From Geminocystis sp. NIES-3708 (GTDB lineage: Bacteria > Cyanobacteriota > Cyanobacteriia > Cyanobacteriales > Cyanobacteriaceae): a DNA stretch of 64,000 bases. This document shows, in pieces, positions 9,863-21,200 of this stretch (positions within the stretch are counted from its first letter, which is position 1; each line of letters starts with the position of its first letter). The position numbers were made by a program, and so were the translations under genes. The DNA is taken from contig NZ_AP014815.1 in NCBI RefSeq assembly GCF_001548095.1, positions 3,819,410 to 3,883,409 on the forward strand, written 5' to 3'. The notes under the pieces are model-generated. The model had not been told where the DNA came from. It did not search any database and saw nothing but the letters and a program-made list of their open reading frames with translations.

Positions 9863-10624
9863 TCATTTAGCTAAAGTTAGGAAACACAATATTAAGGCTT
9901 CACTCCATTCTACCGTTGCCCCGTAAGTATCCCCTGTATGCCCTCCTAATTGTTTTTTAAACCACCATCCTATCAATAATGAGATTGTTATACCGATAAC
10001 TAAGGTAAAGCTAATTAACGTTAGTGATTGATTGAGCCAGAAATATTGCATAATCAGCAGTGGAATTATAAATAACGAGCCTAAAATAATATCTGTTGGT
10101 AAATTTAGGTTTTCTTTCAAAAATGCTCCTTTTCCTTCTTCTCTGAGATAACGATAAAGTGCGATCGCCATTAATTGTCCCCAGCGAGAGTAACTAGCAC
10201 AAAAAATAAGATAAAACGAAAGATAATCATTAATTTCACTGATACTGGTGATTTTTAAGAGAATAACTATAATTCCTGCCATTATACCAAAAGCACCACT
10301 ATTACTATCTCGCATTACCTCTAATCTTTTTTCAGGATTTTGCACCGCTAAACCGTCGGCTGTATCAATTATTCCATCTAAATGTAAACCACCTGTTAAA
10401 AAAATCCAAAAGCCAGTAATTAAAACGGCTTTAGTTAAAGGAGGAAAATCCATCAGAGTTAATATTTCAGTCATAAAACCTAATATAATCCCCAATAAAA
10501 TCCCTACCCAGGGCAACCATCGAGCTATTTTCTTAAAATCTAAAGGCAAAAAATCTGCCAGAGGAATTATTGTGTAAAAAACTATTGCCCCAAAAAAAGA
10601 AGGGATCAATTTTTTCATAATCAA
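9863..10624 (-). CDS. cobS: Adenosylcobinamide-GDP ribazoletransferase (cobalamin synthase)
   Basis: The 253-residue integral membrane enzyme joins adenosylcobinamide-GDP to alpha-ribazole in the last steps of cobalamin synthesis. The motif GGLHLDGIIDTADGL near residue 78 is the diagnostic active-site segment, and RDSNSGAFG follows. At least five membrane segments are visible, and the C-terminal GGHTGDTYGA loop is conserved. The start could be the first Met or the third residue (MKKLIPSFF), which is more typical. cobB, another cobalamin gene, lies at 54.5 kb. Confidence 0.93.
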   Translation of the reverse strand: MIMKKLIPSFFGAIVFYTIIPLADFLPLDFKKIARWLPWVGILLGIILGFMTEILTLMDFPPLTKAVLITGFWIFLTGGLHLDGIIDTADGLAVQNPEKRLEVMRDSNSGAFGIMAGIIVILLKITSISEINDYLSFYLIFCASYSRWGQLMAIALYRYLREEGKGAFLKENLNLPTDIILGSLFIIPLLIMQYFWLNQSLTLISFTLVIGITISLLIGWWFKKQLGGHTGDTYGATVEWSEALILCFLTLAK

Positions 10625-11077
10625 TTAACATATAAAAATAAACCTAAACAAAAAGGAAATTTTAGGTTAAGATTGTGTCGTAGCAAACAATAAAATTTCA
10701 TTTAATAGGATCTGCTACTAACATAAAAATAGATTTTGGCTAATTTGTCAAAAAATCTAAGTTTCTATCAATCTCGACATCACCATTGAGTTGTGGAAGA
10801 TTGAGTAAATAATTAATACATTTGATTTTGTTGTTATGGCTTATAGCTTAAGATTCCAACAATTTTGAATTTGCCAATTTAACCATAAGCAAAAACTAAT
10901 TCTTCTTAATAAGGAAGTGAATTAATCAAATATTGTTGTTTTTTTTCGAAATAGCCAAAAAATGCTAAAAATCAAAACAGTTAATATAAAAACACAATTT
11001 CCAAAGTAGTATTTTTATATTTTTCAGATTTAATCAAACTAATTAGTAAGTAAGAGCGAAAAAAAGGGTTAATAACT
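10625..11077. other. Intergenic region, 453 bp
   Basis: This gap lies between two divergently read genes (cobS and the 147-residue protein). It is AT-rich. No ORF of note, tRNA or strong hairpin was found. It must contain both promoters. Confidence 0.5.
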
Positions 11078-11521
11078 ATGAATCATCAACCAAACTATTG
11101 TCAATTACCAGCACCTTGTGTTATCGAATCAGGAATTTTAGTTAATAAAGAAGATATTAAACGTCTTATTAACGATTTAACTCAAGTACGTTATATACAT
11201 AGCCTTGATGGCGTAGTACAAAATCAAGGACAAGGTTGGATTTTAGAAGTTTTTAATGACAAAAATCAGGCAACGGTAGTAATAAATAATAGTTTATATA
11301 TTAATCTTCAAAGTTTTGATTATTTACAATTAACACAAATATCTCCTCAAGAAAGTCACTTTGATTTAGTCCAAGATAATCGCAAATTAACCTTAATTCC
11401 CCTCGTTACACCTTGTCAAGACCAACAAACCTCAAAAAATCTTGGTTTTGATAATTTAGAAGAAATGTTAGGAGAAGTGCTTTCTGCTAAATGGGATGTA
11501 CAATTAGACGAAGATTTTTAG
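11078..11521 (+). CDS. Conserved hypothetical protein, cyanobacterial type
   Basis: The 147-residue product is soluble and acidic, with no signal peptide or membrane segment. The middle (residues 40-90) has alternating hydrophobic strands (GWILEVFNDKNQATVVINNSLYINL), suggesting a small beta domain. The C-terminus ends in an acidic stretch (FDNLEEMLGEVLSAKWDVQLDEDF). Codon use is like the neighbours and tgt follows about 125 bp downstream. I do not recognise a named family; a general cyanobacteria-conserved protein is most likely. Confidence 0.65.
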   Translation: MNHQPNYCQLPAPCVIESGILVNKEDIKRLINDLTQVRYIHSLDGVVQNQGQGWILEVFNDKNQATVVINNSLYINLQSFDYLQLTQISPQESHFDLVQDNRKLTLIPLVTPCQDQQTSKNLGFDNLEEMLGEVLSAKWDVQLDEDF

Positions 11522-11643
11522 CTTAGTGATTTTTTACTGAATGAGGAATTGAGAATGAAGAAATAACAAATAAAGATGTATAGTAGATGGTGGACAATTG
11601 CTTTTAATTAATTGTTCATTGCTTATTGTTCATTGTTAATTGA

Positions 11644-12744
<1,101 letters not shown>

Positions 12745-12807
12745 TTTAATAAATAATAAATGATTAAACTATTTTTATTGATTGATTTTCTTGTTTGATC
12801 TTCAACA

Positions 12808-12825
12808 AATGTTAATTAATGTTAA
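12808..12825 (-). promoter_or_regulatory. HLR1-like direct repeat upstream of the hli gene
   Basis: Read on the minus strand this is TTAACATT-AA-TTAACATT, two identical 8-bp units separated by 2 bp. The HLR1 consensus bound by RpaB is two (G/T)TTACA(T/A)(T/A) units with a 2-bp gap. Each unit here matches 7 of 8 positions. It lies about 60 bp before the high-light-inducible gene start. Binding is inferred. Confidence 0.5.
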
Positions 12826-12885
12826 GATGTTAGCAAAATTTAATAAAATAATATAAATACTGTTGAATCAGGAATTTTCTTAACT

Positions 12886-13062
12886 ATGACTCAGTCTCAG
12901 CCTCAACCCACAAAAACCCCTAATATCGAAGAGCCAAAATTTGGTTTTAATAACTATTCTGAAAAATTAAATGGTAGAGCGGCGATGATCGGTTTTGTCA
13001 TTACTTTAGCTATTGAATATTTTACTGGACAAGGATTATTAAGCTGGTTAGGCTTACAATAA
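12886..13062 (+). CDS. hli: High-light-inducible protein (one-helix chlorophyll-binding)
   Basis: This short gene encodes 58 residues: a Pro/Gln-rich N-terminus, then FGFNNYSEKLNGRAAMIGF, the chlorophyll-binding ELB motif (ExxNGRxAMIGF) of the Hli/Scp family. A single membrane helix follows (VITLAIEYFTGQGLL). Such proteins bind chlorophyll and carotenoid near photosystem II and the chlorophyll synthase, and dissipate excess energy under stress. It is preceded by about 140 bp holding an HLR1-like repeat, which fits induction by high light. The gene stands alone on the plus strand. Confidence 0.93.
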   Translation: MTQSQPQPTKTPNIEEPKFGFNNYSEKLNGRAAMIGFVITLAIEYFTGQGLLSWLGLQ

Positions 13063-13100
13063 TTAATAATTAACAATGGACAATTAACAATTACTGAAAT

Positions 13101-14099
13101 TTAATTAGTTTGAAAAATATTTTGGATCATTTGCTTATCTAAATTCAAAGCAATATTTTCCAATTCTGTTACTTCTGCCGAAGATAAACGCCAACCTAAA
13201 GCACCAATATTTTCTCTGGCTTGGCTAAGGTTTTTTGCCCCCGGAATGGGAATTGTGCCTTGACAAATACACCAGTTTATGGCAACTTGACTCATGGTTT
13301 TTCCGTTACTTTTTGCGATCACATCCATAGTTTTTAATAAAGGGTGAATTTTCGGTAATAACTCCTTAAATAATCCTTTTCTCGGACCTGATGGTAAACT
13401 ATTTAAGTCTTGATATTTACCTGTTAAAATCCCTAAAGTAAGAGGACTATAAGCGATAATTTTAATATCTAAATCCTGACATAGCTGCTTCAATCCTAAC
13501 TTCACGAAAGGATAAGTTGATAACAAAGAATATTGCACCTGTAAAGTACTAATTTTGACTCCTTTTTCTCCGAGATACTCATAAGCCCGTTGTAAATTTT
13601 TTGGTCCATAATTAGATAAACCGATACCTTTAACTAAACCTTGATCATACAATTGCACTAAACCATCCCATAAGGGCTTTTCTTGCCAAGGTAAATATTT
13701 TGCAGGAGACCAGTGCATTTGCACTAAATCAACTTTTCTACCTAATCTCTCTGCTGATTTTTCACAAGCTTTTATCATAGATTGGGGAGTTAAACGCCAA
13801 GGATAAACCGCTAATTTTGTAGCGATTGCAATTTCATTTTGATGATCTCCTCGATATTCACTGACAAATTTTCCTAACAGAGTTTCACTACGTCCGTTTA
13901 GTTTCCCTGTACCATAAGAGTCACCTGTATCAAACCAAGTAACCCCTTGAGAAACATGAAGATTAAAAACTTGCTGTAATTCTCTATCCATCGTCTTATC
14001 ATAGCCCCAGAGAAAGCGATTACCCCATGCCCATGTACCACATCCCATAGGAGAGAGAAATAAATTCTCCGCTACTTTTATGTTTAATTCCATCATCAA
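13101..14099 (-). CDS. Aldo/keto reductase
   Basis: The 332-residue protein is a (beta/alpha)8 NADPH-dependent oxidoreductase of the AKR superfamily. Visible motifs are WFDTGDSYG (catalytic Asp and Tyr), an AIATKLAVYPW segment carrying the conserved Lys, VDLVQMHW with the catalytic His, GIGLSNYG, IIAYSPLTLGILTGKY, and the cofactor-binding IPIPGAKNLSQARENIGAL. It is of the pyridoxal-reductase/general-stress type common in cyanobacteria and plastids. Substrate is unknown. The ATG triplet at the 5' end (MMM) leaves the exact start uncertain by two codons. It follows the 305-residue gene on the same strand after 27 bp. Confidence 0.9.
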   Translation of the reverse strand: MMMELNIKVAENLFLSPMGCGTWAWGNRFLWGYDKTMDRELQQVFNLHVSQGVTWFDTGDSYGTGKLNGRSETLLGKFVSEYRGDHQNEIAIATKLAVYPWRLTPQSMIKACEKSAERLGRKVDLVQMHWSPAKYLPWQEKPLWDGLVQLYDQGLVKGIGLSNYGPKNLQRAYEYLGEKGVKISTLQVQYSLLSTYPFVKLGLKQLCQDLDIKIIAYSPLTLGILTGKYQDLNSLPSGPRKGLFKELLPKIHPLLKTMDVIAKSNGKTMSQVAINWCICQGTIPIPGAKNLSQARENIGALGWRLSSAEVTELENIALNLDKQMIQNIFQTN

Positions 14100-14126
14100 A
14101 TGAGTAATAAGTAATAAATAATAAGT

Positions 14127-15044
14127 TTAATGATTTTCTACACAAAGAAATGGTTGTAAGAAAGATTTTATGAAACACTTTTTAATCACCATTTTTAAAT
14201 CAGTCACCGTATTTTTAATTTCGTCAGCTAAATCTTCTGCAAAATCATCTACTTTATTTCTATCTTGAAATGCTAATTTATTCAAGTCTTTTTCCCATCT
14301 ATTAACCATTTCAGTAGAAGGATTTTCTAACATTTCTGATTTTTGATATAACTTTGTTTCGACGCTTCCATCATCATTAATAGTGATTTCTCCTGTGATA
14401 ATTTTACTAATAAAATCTCCTACTGAAATATTATATTCTGATGCTTTTACTTCTATTTCTCTTATTACTTGAATGGGTAGTTTTAACGAACCTTTTTTAA
14501 AAGTTTGTTCTCCAAAAACAATGTTTTCAATACGATTTGCAGTGATTTTATGAACTTCATATGTATCTAAAACTTCTTGCCATTTTCTAATTAATTCTTC
14601 TTCATTTAACTTAATCAATAATCTAGCTTGGGCTTCATTTTGAGGAATAATATTAAACCCAGCTTTTATTAGTTGAATAGCAACACTTGAAGATTCAATT
14701 ACTTGATTTGCTCTCCAAACAGGATAGTAAACTGCCTTTTCACAATAGTCTTTGAAGGATTTATAGTTATTTTTATATAAGCGATAATACTTAACTTGAT
14801 ATAACTGCATTCCTAACTTTATATAGCTAATTTTATTATATTTAATACTATTAGTAATTTGTTCTAATTGATTATATTTTCCTTCTTCATTTAAGTAATA
14901 ACATTCTTCTAAAATTGATTTATGGGGTTCATTTATCGTCTCCCAAAATAGTTGATTATCACTTTCTTCACCACAACTATAAAGAAGAGCGATCGCACGA
15001 TCTGTATTATTTCTTATTGTTTTTTTTGCTATTAATTGACTCAT
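14127..15044 (-). CDS. Plasmid/phage-type DNA-binding protein, uncharacterised
   Basis: The 305-residue protein has three parts. Residues about 60-160 (IKLGMQLYQVKYYRLYKNNY..FKDYCEKAVYY..RANQVIESS..NEAQARLLIKLNEEE) match a recurrent segment in ParB-like and phage or plasmid DNA-modification proteins, usually read as a DNA-binding helical domain. Residues about 185-215 (SLKLPIQVIREIEVKASEYNISVGDFISKIIT) resemble a ribbon-helix-helix. The C-terminus is a charged helical region. No partner ParA, integrase or modification enzyme is adjacent, so it looks like a lone accessory gene. A 27-bp gap to the aldo/keto reductase may allow co-transcription. Function is not established. Confidence 0.6.
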   Translation of the reverse strand: MSQLIAKKTIRNNTDRAIALLYSCGEESDNQLFWETINEPHKSILEECYYLNEEGKYNQLEQITNSIKYNKISYIKLGMQLYQVKYYRLYKNNYKSFKDYCEKAVYYPVWRANQVIESSSVAIQLIKAGFNIIPQNEAQARLLIKLNEEELIRKWQEVLDTYEVHKITANRIENIVFGEQTFKKGSLKLPIQVIREIEVKASEYNISVGDFISKIITGEITINDDGSVETKLYQKSEMLENPSTEMVNRWEKDLNKLAFQDRNKVDDFAEDLADEIKNTVTDLKMVIKKCFIKSFLQPFLCVENH

Positions 15045-15412
15045 GGTTGTGTATATAAATTTTACTGTCTTTTAGTACGTTATTAGTACCATTTTCCCTT
15101 GGGTTTTTTATTATACATCTTTTGCTTAAACTATCCATCATAATTTTATTTTTATTTTTATTTTGCAATATTTAATAAAGTTAAAAAAAGTATTTTTAAA
15201 AGTTAAATAATTAATATTTTTCTTTTATTTTATAAAAAATACTTTAAAATAAAATAAAAAAGAGTAAATCTATTTATTAATAATTCAGAAAAAACAACAC
15301 TTTTACACAAAAAAAATTAGCCTCTCAACCGCTAAATCTAGTGCAATAAAATTATTTTTGACACCAAATTTGGAGAATTACAAAGGTAAGTATCTAAATT
15401 ATGATTATTCAT
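15045..15412. other. Intergenic region, 368 bp, extremely AT-rich
   Basis: The part from about 15140 to 15310 is nearly all A and T, with long A- and T-rich runs. No ORF, RNA gene, DnaA-box cluster or clear hairpin was found. It lies upstream of the 305-residue gene and downstream of rsgA. Confidence 0.5.
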
Positions 15413-16510
15413 TTAACCATCAAAATCTAACTCATCATCAAGGGAATTGAGAGATTGAGAAGTGTATAAATCTTCTAATTTTTGATTACTAACTTTACGA
15501 GAAATCCGACGATATTTTTTAGCTTCTAATTTTGGCTCGTCAATTTTTTTTCCTAAGGTTTTGACTTTCGTTTTAAGGGTGGACTCTTCTTCTCGTTTAT
15601 GGGCTATTTTTTCACTATAAGCGATCGCTTCTTCTAAAAATTTAAGGTAATATTGATAACGCTCCCATTCCCCTTTGACAGCACAATCAGGTTCATCTTT
15701 GTGAATGCAGTTATGAAACTTACAAGTATTTTCTGTTAATCTGGCCCTAGCTTCAGGAAAAAATTGAATTAAAGATTCCGACGGAAAATCAAAAGTGGGT
15801 TGGTTAAATCCCGGACTATCAGCGATAAAACCACCTTGAGGAAGTTCAAATAATGCCACGTGACGAGTGGTATGACGACCTTTTTGTAATTTGCCAGATA
15901 CTGCACCGATACGAAAATCTAATTCAGGTATCAACAAAGAAGCAAGACTGGATTTTCCTACACCACTAGGTCCTGCTAAGATAGTGATCTTATCCCGCAA
16001 AATATTTTTTAATTCAGTAATTCCTTCCCCAGTATTAACACTGAAAAAATAGCCTTCATAGCCCCAATTTTTTAGCCTTGTTTGCCATATTTCTTTTTCT
16101 GAGAAAGTAATTAAGTCTGCTTTGTTTAATCCTAATAACAGCTTTAAATTTGTTGATTCTGCTTTTACTAAAAAACGGCTAAGTTGTACAGGATCTAATG
16201 TAGGTTCTTCTAAAGCAAATACTAATAAAATCTGTTGTGCATTAGCTATGGGCGGACGTTCTAATATTGTTTTTCTAGGTAATACTTCAGCGATCGCTCC
16301 TCGATCTAACTCTCTCGATTTAACGATAACTCGATCGCCTACTAATACTGATTGACCAATTTTTTTTAATCGTGTCGGACGTGTACATAAAAGGGATTCT
16401 TGTACTGAATCTAATAGTACTTGATAAAAATTAGCTTGAACAGCTATAACAGTACCATAAAATAACTTCGATTCTGGTTCATCAGAAAATTGAGGTGTAA
16501 CCATTATCAA
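15413..16510 (-). CDS. rsgA: Small ribosomal subunit biogenesis GTPase RsgA
   Basis: RsgA is a circularly permuted GTPase that acts late in 30S subunit maturation. The permuted order is visible: an OB-fold N-terminus, then G4 (LGLNKADL), then the P-loop GPSGVGKSSL near residue 180, the switch segment GRHTTRH and G3 DSPGF. A zinc site follows (CKFHNCIHKDEPDC). The last 60 residues are a basic tail. The start is the first or third Met (MIMV). tusA ends 2 bp upstream and dnaJ lies before that, so the three genes probably form one operon. Confidence 0.94.
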   Translation of the reverse strand: MIMVTPQFSDEPESKLFYGTVIAVQANFYQVLLDSVQESLLCTRPTRLKKIGQSVLVGDRVIVKSRELDRGAIAEVLPRKTILERPPIANAQQILLVFALEEPTLDPVQLSRFLVKAESTNLKLLLGLNKADLITFSEKEIWQTRLKNWGYEGYFFSVNTGEGITELKNILRDKITILAGPSGVGKSSLASLLIPELDFRIGAVSGKLQKGRHTTRHVALFELPQGGFIADSPGFNQPTFDFPSESLIQFFPEARARLTENTCKFHNCIHKDEPDCAVKGEWERYQYYLKFLEEAIAYSEKIAHKREEESTLKTKVKTLGKKIDEPKLEAKKYRRISRKVSNQKLEDLYTSQSLNSLDDELDFDG

Positions 16511-16512
16511 AA

Positions 16513-16731
16513 TTAAACCCGAACAGACAAACGAAAGAAATCTCCTTGATCTTCGATCGTTTCTATTTTATAACCTTCGATGGTTAAACTATTAGGTACT
16601 TGTTCAATAGGTTCGCCTCTATCTAACCAAATTTCCAGTAATTGTCCTGATGACATTTTTTCTAATTGTAATTTACTACGGACAAAATTAATCGGGCAGG
16701 GTGTACCTCTTAAATCTAGTGTTTGAGTCAT
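16513..16731 (-). CDS. tusA: TusA-family sulfur carrier protein
   Basis: The 72-residue protein has the TusA/SirA fold signature LDLRGTPCPINFV, with the sulfur-carrying Cys near residue 12. The classical CPxP motif is CPIN here, so the second Pro is replaced. TusA relays persulfide sulfur to tRNA thiolation and cofactor synthesis. The position between dnaJ and rsgA suggests a link to protein synthesis or folding, but the sulfur acceptor is unknown. Confidence 0.85.
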   Translation of the reverse strand: MTQTLDLRGTPCPINFVRSKLQLEKMSSGQLLEIWLDRGEPIEQVPNSLTIEGYKIETIEDQGDFFRLSVRV

Positions 16732-16853
16732 AAATTAATGATTTTGTGAAGTAATTAAGTAATAAGTAAATTGATTTTAATTTTTTTCTGAAAATGCTTA
16801 TATTATAAATTTGTGACTATTGCCATTGTTAATTGTTAATTGTTAGTCATTAA

Positions 16854-17981
16854 TTATTTATGAAAAATACTATCAAAGAATCCTTCAAAGCCTCTTTTAG
16901 AAGTATGTTCACCTTTTATTTGAGCTAGTTTTTCTAATAACTCTCTTTCTTCAGAATTAATTTTATTAGGAATTTCTACCTTAATTGTTAATAAGTGATT
17001 TCCACGACTAACAGAATTACCTAGTTTAGGTACACCTTTATCTTCTAAATTCATCACGGTATTAGGCTGTAAACCGGCTGGAATAGTTATTTCATGTTCT
17101 CCATCAATAGTAGGAACTTTGAAACGACAACCCAAAACTGCCTGTAAATAACTAATACTTATTTCTGACAAAATATTATTACCATCTCGTTTGAAATAGG
17201 AATCAGTTTCAACCGTTAGATAAACATATAAATCACCAGCAGGACCGCCACGAGTACCAGCGTCACCTTCTCCACTTACTCTTAACCGTGTACCTGTATC
17301 CACTCCTGCGGGAATAGTAATTTTGAGCTTTTTATTAACTTGTTTTCTACCTTGTCCACCACAAGATTCACATTTTTCTTCGATAATCTGTCCTTCACCG
17401 TTACAAGTAGGGCAAGTTGAAACTTGGGCAAAGCTACCAAAAGGAGTTCTGGTAGCTCGTTTAACTTGTCCTGTACCGCTACAAGTGCCACAGGTTTTTG
17501 GTGTAGAACCATTTTTAGCTCCTGATCCGTTACAGGTTTGACAATGCTCAAGGTGCGGAATTTTAATCTCTTTTTCACCGCCAAAAACTGCTTCTCGGAA
17601 TTTCAATCTCAAATCGAGACGTAAATCATCTCCCCTAGTAGGTCCACGACGACGAGCAGTCGTATTCGTAGCACCACCAAAGCCACCGCCGAAAAAAGTT
17701 TCAAAAATATCAGCAAATCCGCCCATATCATTAGGATCAAAACCAGATCCACCACCAGCACCAGAAACTCCGGCTTCTCCAAAGCGATCATAACGTGACT
17801 TGGTTTCAGGTTCTGATAAAACTTCGTACGCACGATTAATTTCTTTGAAACGTTCTTCGGCATCAGCATCTTTATTGACATCAGGATGATATTTCCTTGC
17901 CATTTTACGGTAAGCTGATTTTAACTCTTCTTTTGTCGCAGTACGGGGAACGCCCAATATTTCGTAGTAGTCGCCTGGCAT
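16854..17981 (-). CDS. dnaJ: Chaperone DnaJ (type I Hsp40)
   Basis: The 375-residue co-chaperone stimulates DnaK ATPase and delivers unfolded proteins. The J domain has YYEILGVPR and the HPD loop (KYHPDVN). A Gly/Phe-rich stretch follows, then four zinc-finger repeats ([32 protein letters not shown]) and the C-terminal substrate-binding domains. All type I elements are present and the length is standard. No grpE or dnaK is adjacent. tusA and rsgA follow on the same strand after a 122-bp gap. Confidence 0.96.
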   Translation of the reverse strand: MPGDYYEILGVPRTATKEELKSAYRKMARKYHPDVNKDADAEERFKEINRAYEVLSEPETKSRYDRFGEAGVSGAGGGSGFDPNDMGGFADIFETFFGGGFGGATNTTARRRGPTRGDDLRLDLRLKFREAVFGGEKEIKIPHLEHCQTCNGSGAKNGSTPKTCGTCSGTGQVKRATRTPFGSFAQVSTCPTCNGEGQIIEEKCESCGGQGRKQVNKKLKITIPAGVDTGTRLRVSGEGDAGTRGGPAGDLYVYLTVETDSYFKRDGNNILSEISISYLQAVLGCRFKVPTIDGEHEITIPAGLQPNTVMNLEDKGVPKLGNSVSRGNHLLTIKVEIPNKINSEERELLEKLAQIKGEHTSKRGFEGFFDSIFHK

Positions 17982-18279
17982 ATTACTTGTTAATACTTCT
18001 TTTACTAATCTGCTCTATACACTATCACTAATCATTCTAATCTATAACCTTAACATTATTTTACTCAAATCTTCCATGGAAGTCATAAATATTGCTTCAC
18101 AGTGGAATGAAAAATCTATTTTTAAGAAAATATTGGGAATTGTCACAGATTAGGGGAGCAAAAAAAGATGATAAAAATAAAAGTTGTGAAACTTAATCAA
18201 TAACTCATTGTTTATTATCCATTGCTATACTATAGTGATTAGCTTTTAGTCTCAAAAATATATCATTATTTTAAATAAT

Positions 18280-21200
18280 ATGACTTCAACAGATTTAGTG
18301 ATTAGTTTTTCCTTTGATGTTTGGTTAAAACTCAATTCTTTATCTTTACAAGTAAGAGATGATTTTCTTCGTAATTTTTACCAAATATTATTAAACTCCG
18401 ATAGTCAGGAAAAAATATCTCTATTATCAGAGAACAAGTCAAAAAAAATCTTAATTTTCTCAGAAGAAAATATTTTACAAATTTTAGCTCTTTTCTCATT
18501 TAATAAAGAGCATAAATTAGTTATCAAAATTATTAATATTTTCAAATATTCTCAAGATTTTCATAGTATCCGAGAAAAAGGAAAAGAATGGGGAGTTATT
18601 ACAGAAATCATTAATGTTGTTAATAATTTTCTTATGCAAAATAATAATATTGAGTCATTATTTAATGATCAATATCAATTAGAAAAAGCAGATTTAGCTA
18701 TTAATAATAATGATTTTTATTTTTATTTTCTTGAAGATAATCAACTTAATCATTTACAAATATTATCAAGTCAACAATATGATATTATTCATCAAAAACC
18801 TTCTTTTCCTGTTATTTTAAATGGTAATTATGGTACAGGAAAAACGACTACAGCTATTTATTCTGCTCTCAAACAGGCTCATATTTTTAGTAAAAAAGGA
18901 GAGGAAAAAATATTATATGTTACCGAAAATAAATTTTTAGTAAAAGAAATCAGAAAAATAAGTAATAATATTAGGTTCGCTGAAAATATTGATTTTTATC
19001 ACTATCTTTCATTAGCAAAAAAAATTATTGATAAATATCCTCTAATATTTACCCAAAAATTCTTATCTCAAAGACAAATTACTTTATATAAGTTTACTGA
19101 AAAATTTTGTAAAGTCAAAAAAATATTTGTTCTGAAACCTGAATTATTATGGCAAGAAATTAGACAAACTATTAAAGGCTCAACAAAAGCTCTAAAAAAT
19201 CATAATGGATTAATTTCTTTGGATGAATATTTATCGATTAAAAATCAAAGTTTATTACCCTCTAATAGTGATTTTAAAAATATTTATAATTTAGCTATTG
19301 AATATCAAAATTGGCTAGAATCAGAGAAATATTGGGATGAGTTAGATTTTACTCGTTATCTTTTAAATAAATTGCCTGATAATTATTTGGGAGAATATGA
19401 AGCAATTTACCTTGATGAACTTCATAAATTTACGGAGTTACAAATAGAGTTGATTTTGAAACTATTAAAGTCACATCCCCATAACAATAATTTTCCACAA
19501 ATATTTTTAGTAGGTAATAATGATATAAATATAATCAATAACAGCTTTATTTGGAAAAAACTAAAAAAAATCTTAGTAGAATCCTATCATAAATTACCTG
19601 AATGGAAAGAAATTAGAGAATTAATTGAGCCACAAGAATTAAATTATAATTTTATTTATAATGATAATATTGTTAATTTAGGTTCAATTGCTAGTAATTT
19701 ATTAGGACATAATATTCATAATTATTCTTGGTTAAAATCTTCAAAAAAACCTTTAATTATTTCTGAAATAAATTCTAATTTTTTAAATTCAAAATCTCAT
19801 CTTAATATTAATAGTGGTATTATTGTTTTCGATGATGAAGAAAAAAATAAATTAATAGCGATATTTCCTGAAGATAGTCAAAGAATTTTACATTTTGATA
19901 ATATTAATGATATAGAATTTGACCAGATTTTAGTTTGGAAAATGTTTACAAAAATTTCATTTCTTCAAGAAAATAGCCAACTAAATGATGATGAGGTAGA
20001 TAATTTAAAGTATAGTTACTTATATACCTGTACAACAGTTGCGAAAGAAAACTTATATTTTTATGATCAAGAAATAGATAAAATTTGGAGTTTCTCAAAT
20101 ATTAGTGATTATGTTGATTTTGGTTATGAAACAGAATTAGAACCTTTATTTAATGATAACTATTCTGAAGTACAAATAAGTTTAATTGCAGATAGTTATT
20201 TAAAAAAAGGTACTGATATAGCTTATCAAATAGCTAGTCAAATATATCAACGTTATCATAATATTATTGGAGCGGCAAAAATTGAAGCATTATTGGAAGA
20301 AGAGCAAGGTAATTGGGGAAAAGCAGGAGATATTTGGAATAAGTTAGGGATTTTTGACGAAGCAATTGATAGTTGGAATGAAGTTGATAAAAAATTATGG
20401 TTAGCTAAATGGGCTGTTTTATCTATAGAAGATTGGCAGAAAAGAGGTAATTATTTTGAAGATGAAAAAGATTATAAATTAGCAAAATTTTGTTATGAAA
20501 AAGCTAATGATTTTGATGGTAAATTAAGATGTTTAGAAAAGGATAATTTTTGGGAATTAGCTGGAGATGAATGTCAAGCAAAAAACTTAACTTTACAAGC
20601 ACAGAAATATTATCAATTGGCAGATAAATATTATCATGAACATGAATTAACAAAATCCGCTATCAAAATGTGGACTAGGTTAGATAAATGGGATAAAGTT
20701 GCCTTAATTTGGGAAGATTTGCAACAATGGGAAAAAGCTGGTAATTGTTGGCAAAAACAAGGGGAAGTAGAAAAAGCAGCTTTATGTTGGCAAAAAGCAC
20801 AAAAATGGAATTCTGCACAAAAATGTTGGGAAGAATTAGAAAATTGGCAAGAATTAGCATTATCTTATGAATCCCAAGAAAATTGGGAATTAGCTGCTCA
20901 AAATTGGCTTAAAATTGGAGAAATAGAAAAAGGGGCTTTCTGTTATCAAAAGGCAAATCAATGGCAAAATGCAGAAAATTTATGGCGTGAGTTAGGTTAT
21001 TGGGGTTTTGTAGCTATATCACTACAACAACAACATCGATGGCAAGAAGCGGCTTCTGCTTGGAATCATACAAACCCCCATGAATTAGAAGCCTTGTGTT
21101 ATGAACAATGTCAAGAATGGGAAAAAGCAGAAAAATGTTGGTTAGAGGCGAAAAATTGGACAAGAATTATTTTAGCCTGTGAAAAACAAGGAAAATGGCA

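Noticed and set aside
15140..15310. Very AT-rich tract as a possible replication origin
   Set aside because: No DnaA-box cluster, dnaA or dnaN gene is near; base composition alone is weak evidence.
17323..17881. ORFs in other frames of dnaJ
   Set aside because: They are frame shadows of a clear dnaJ gene with complete domain structure.
20675..20860. Minus-strand ORF within the Trp-rich repeats
   Set aside because: It is the antisense of the module array and has no start signal.
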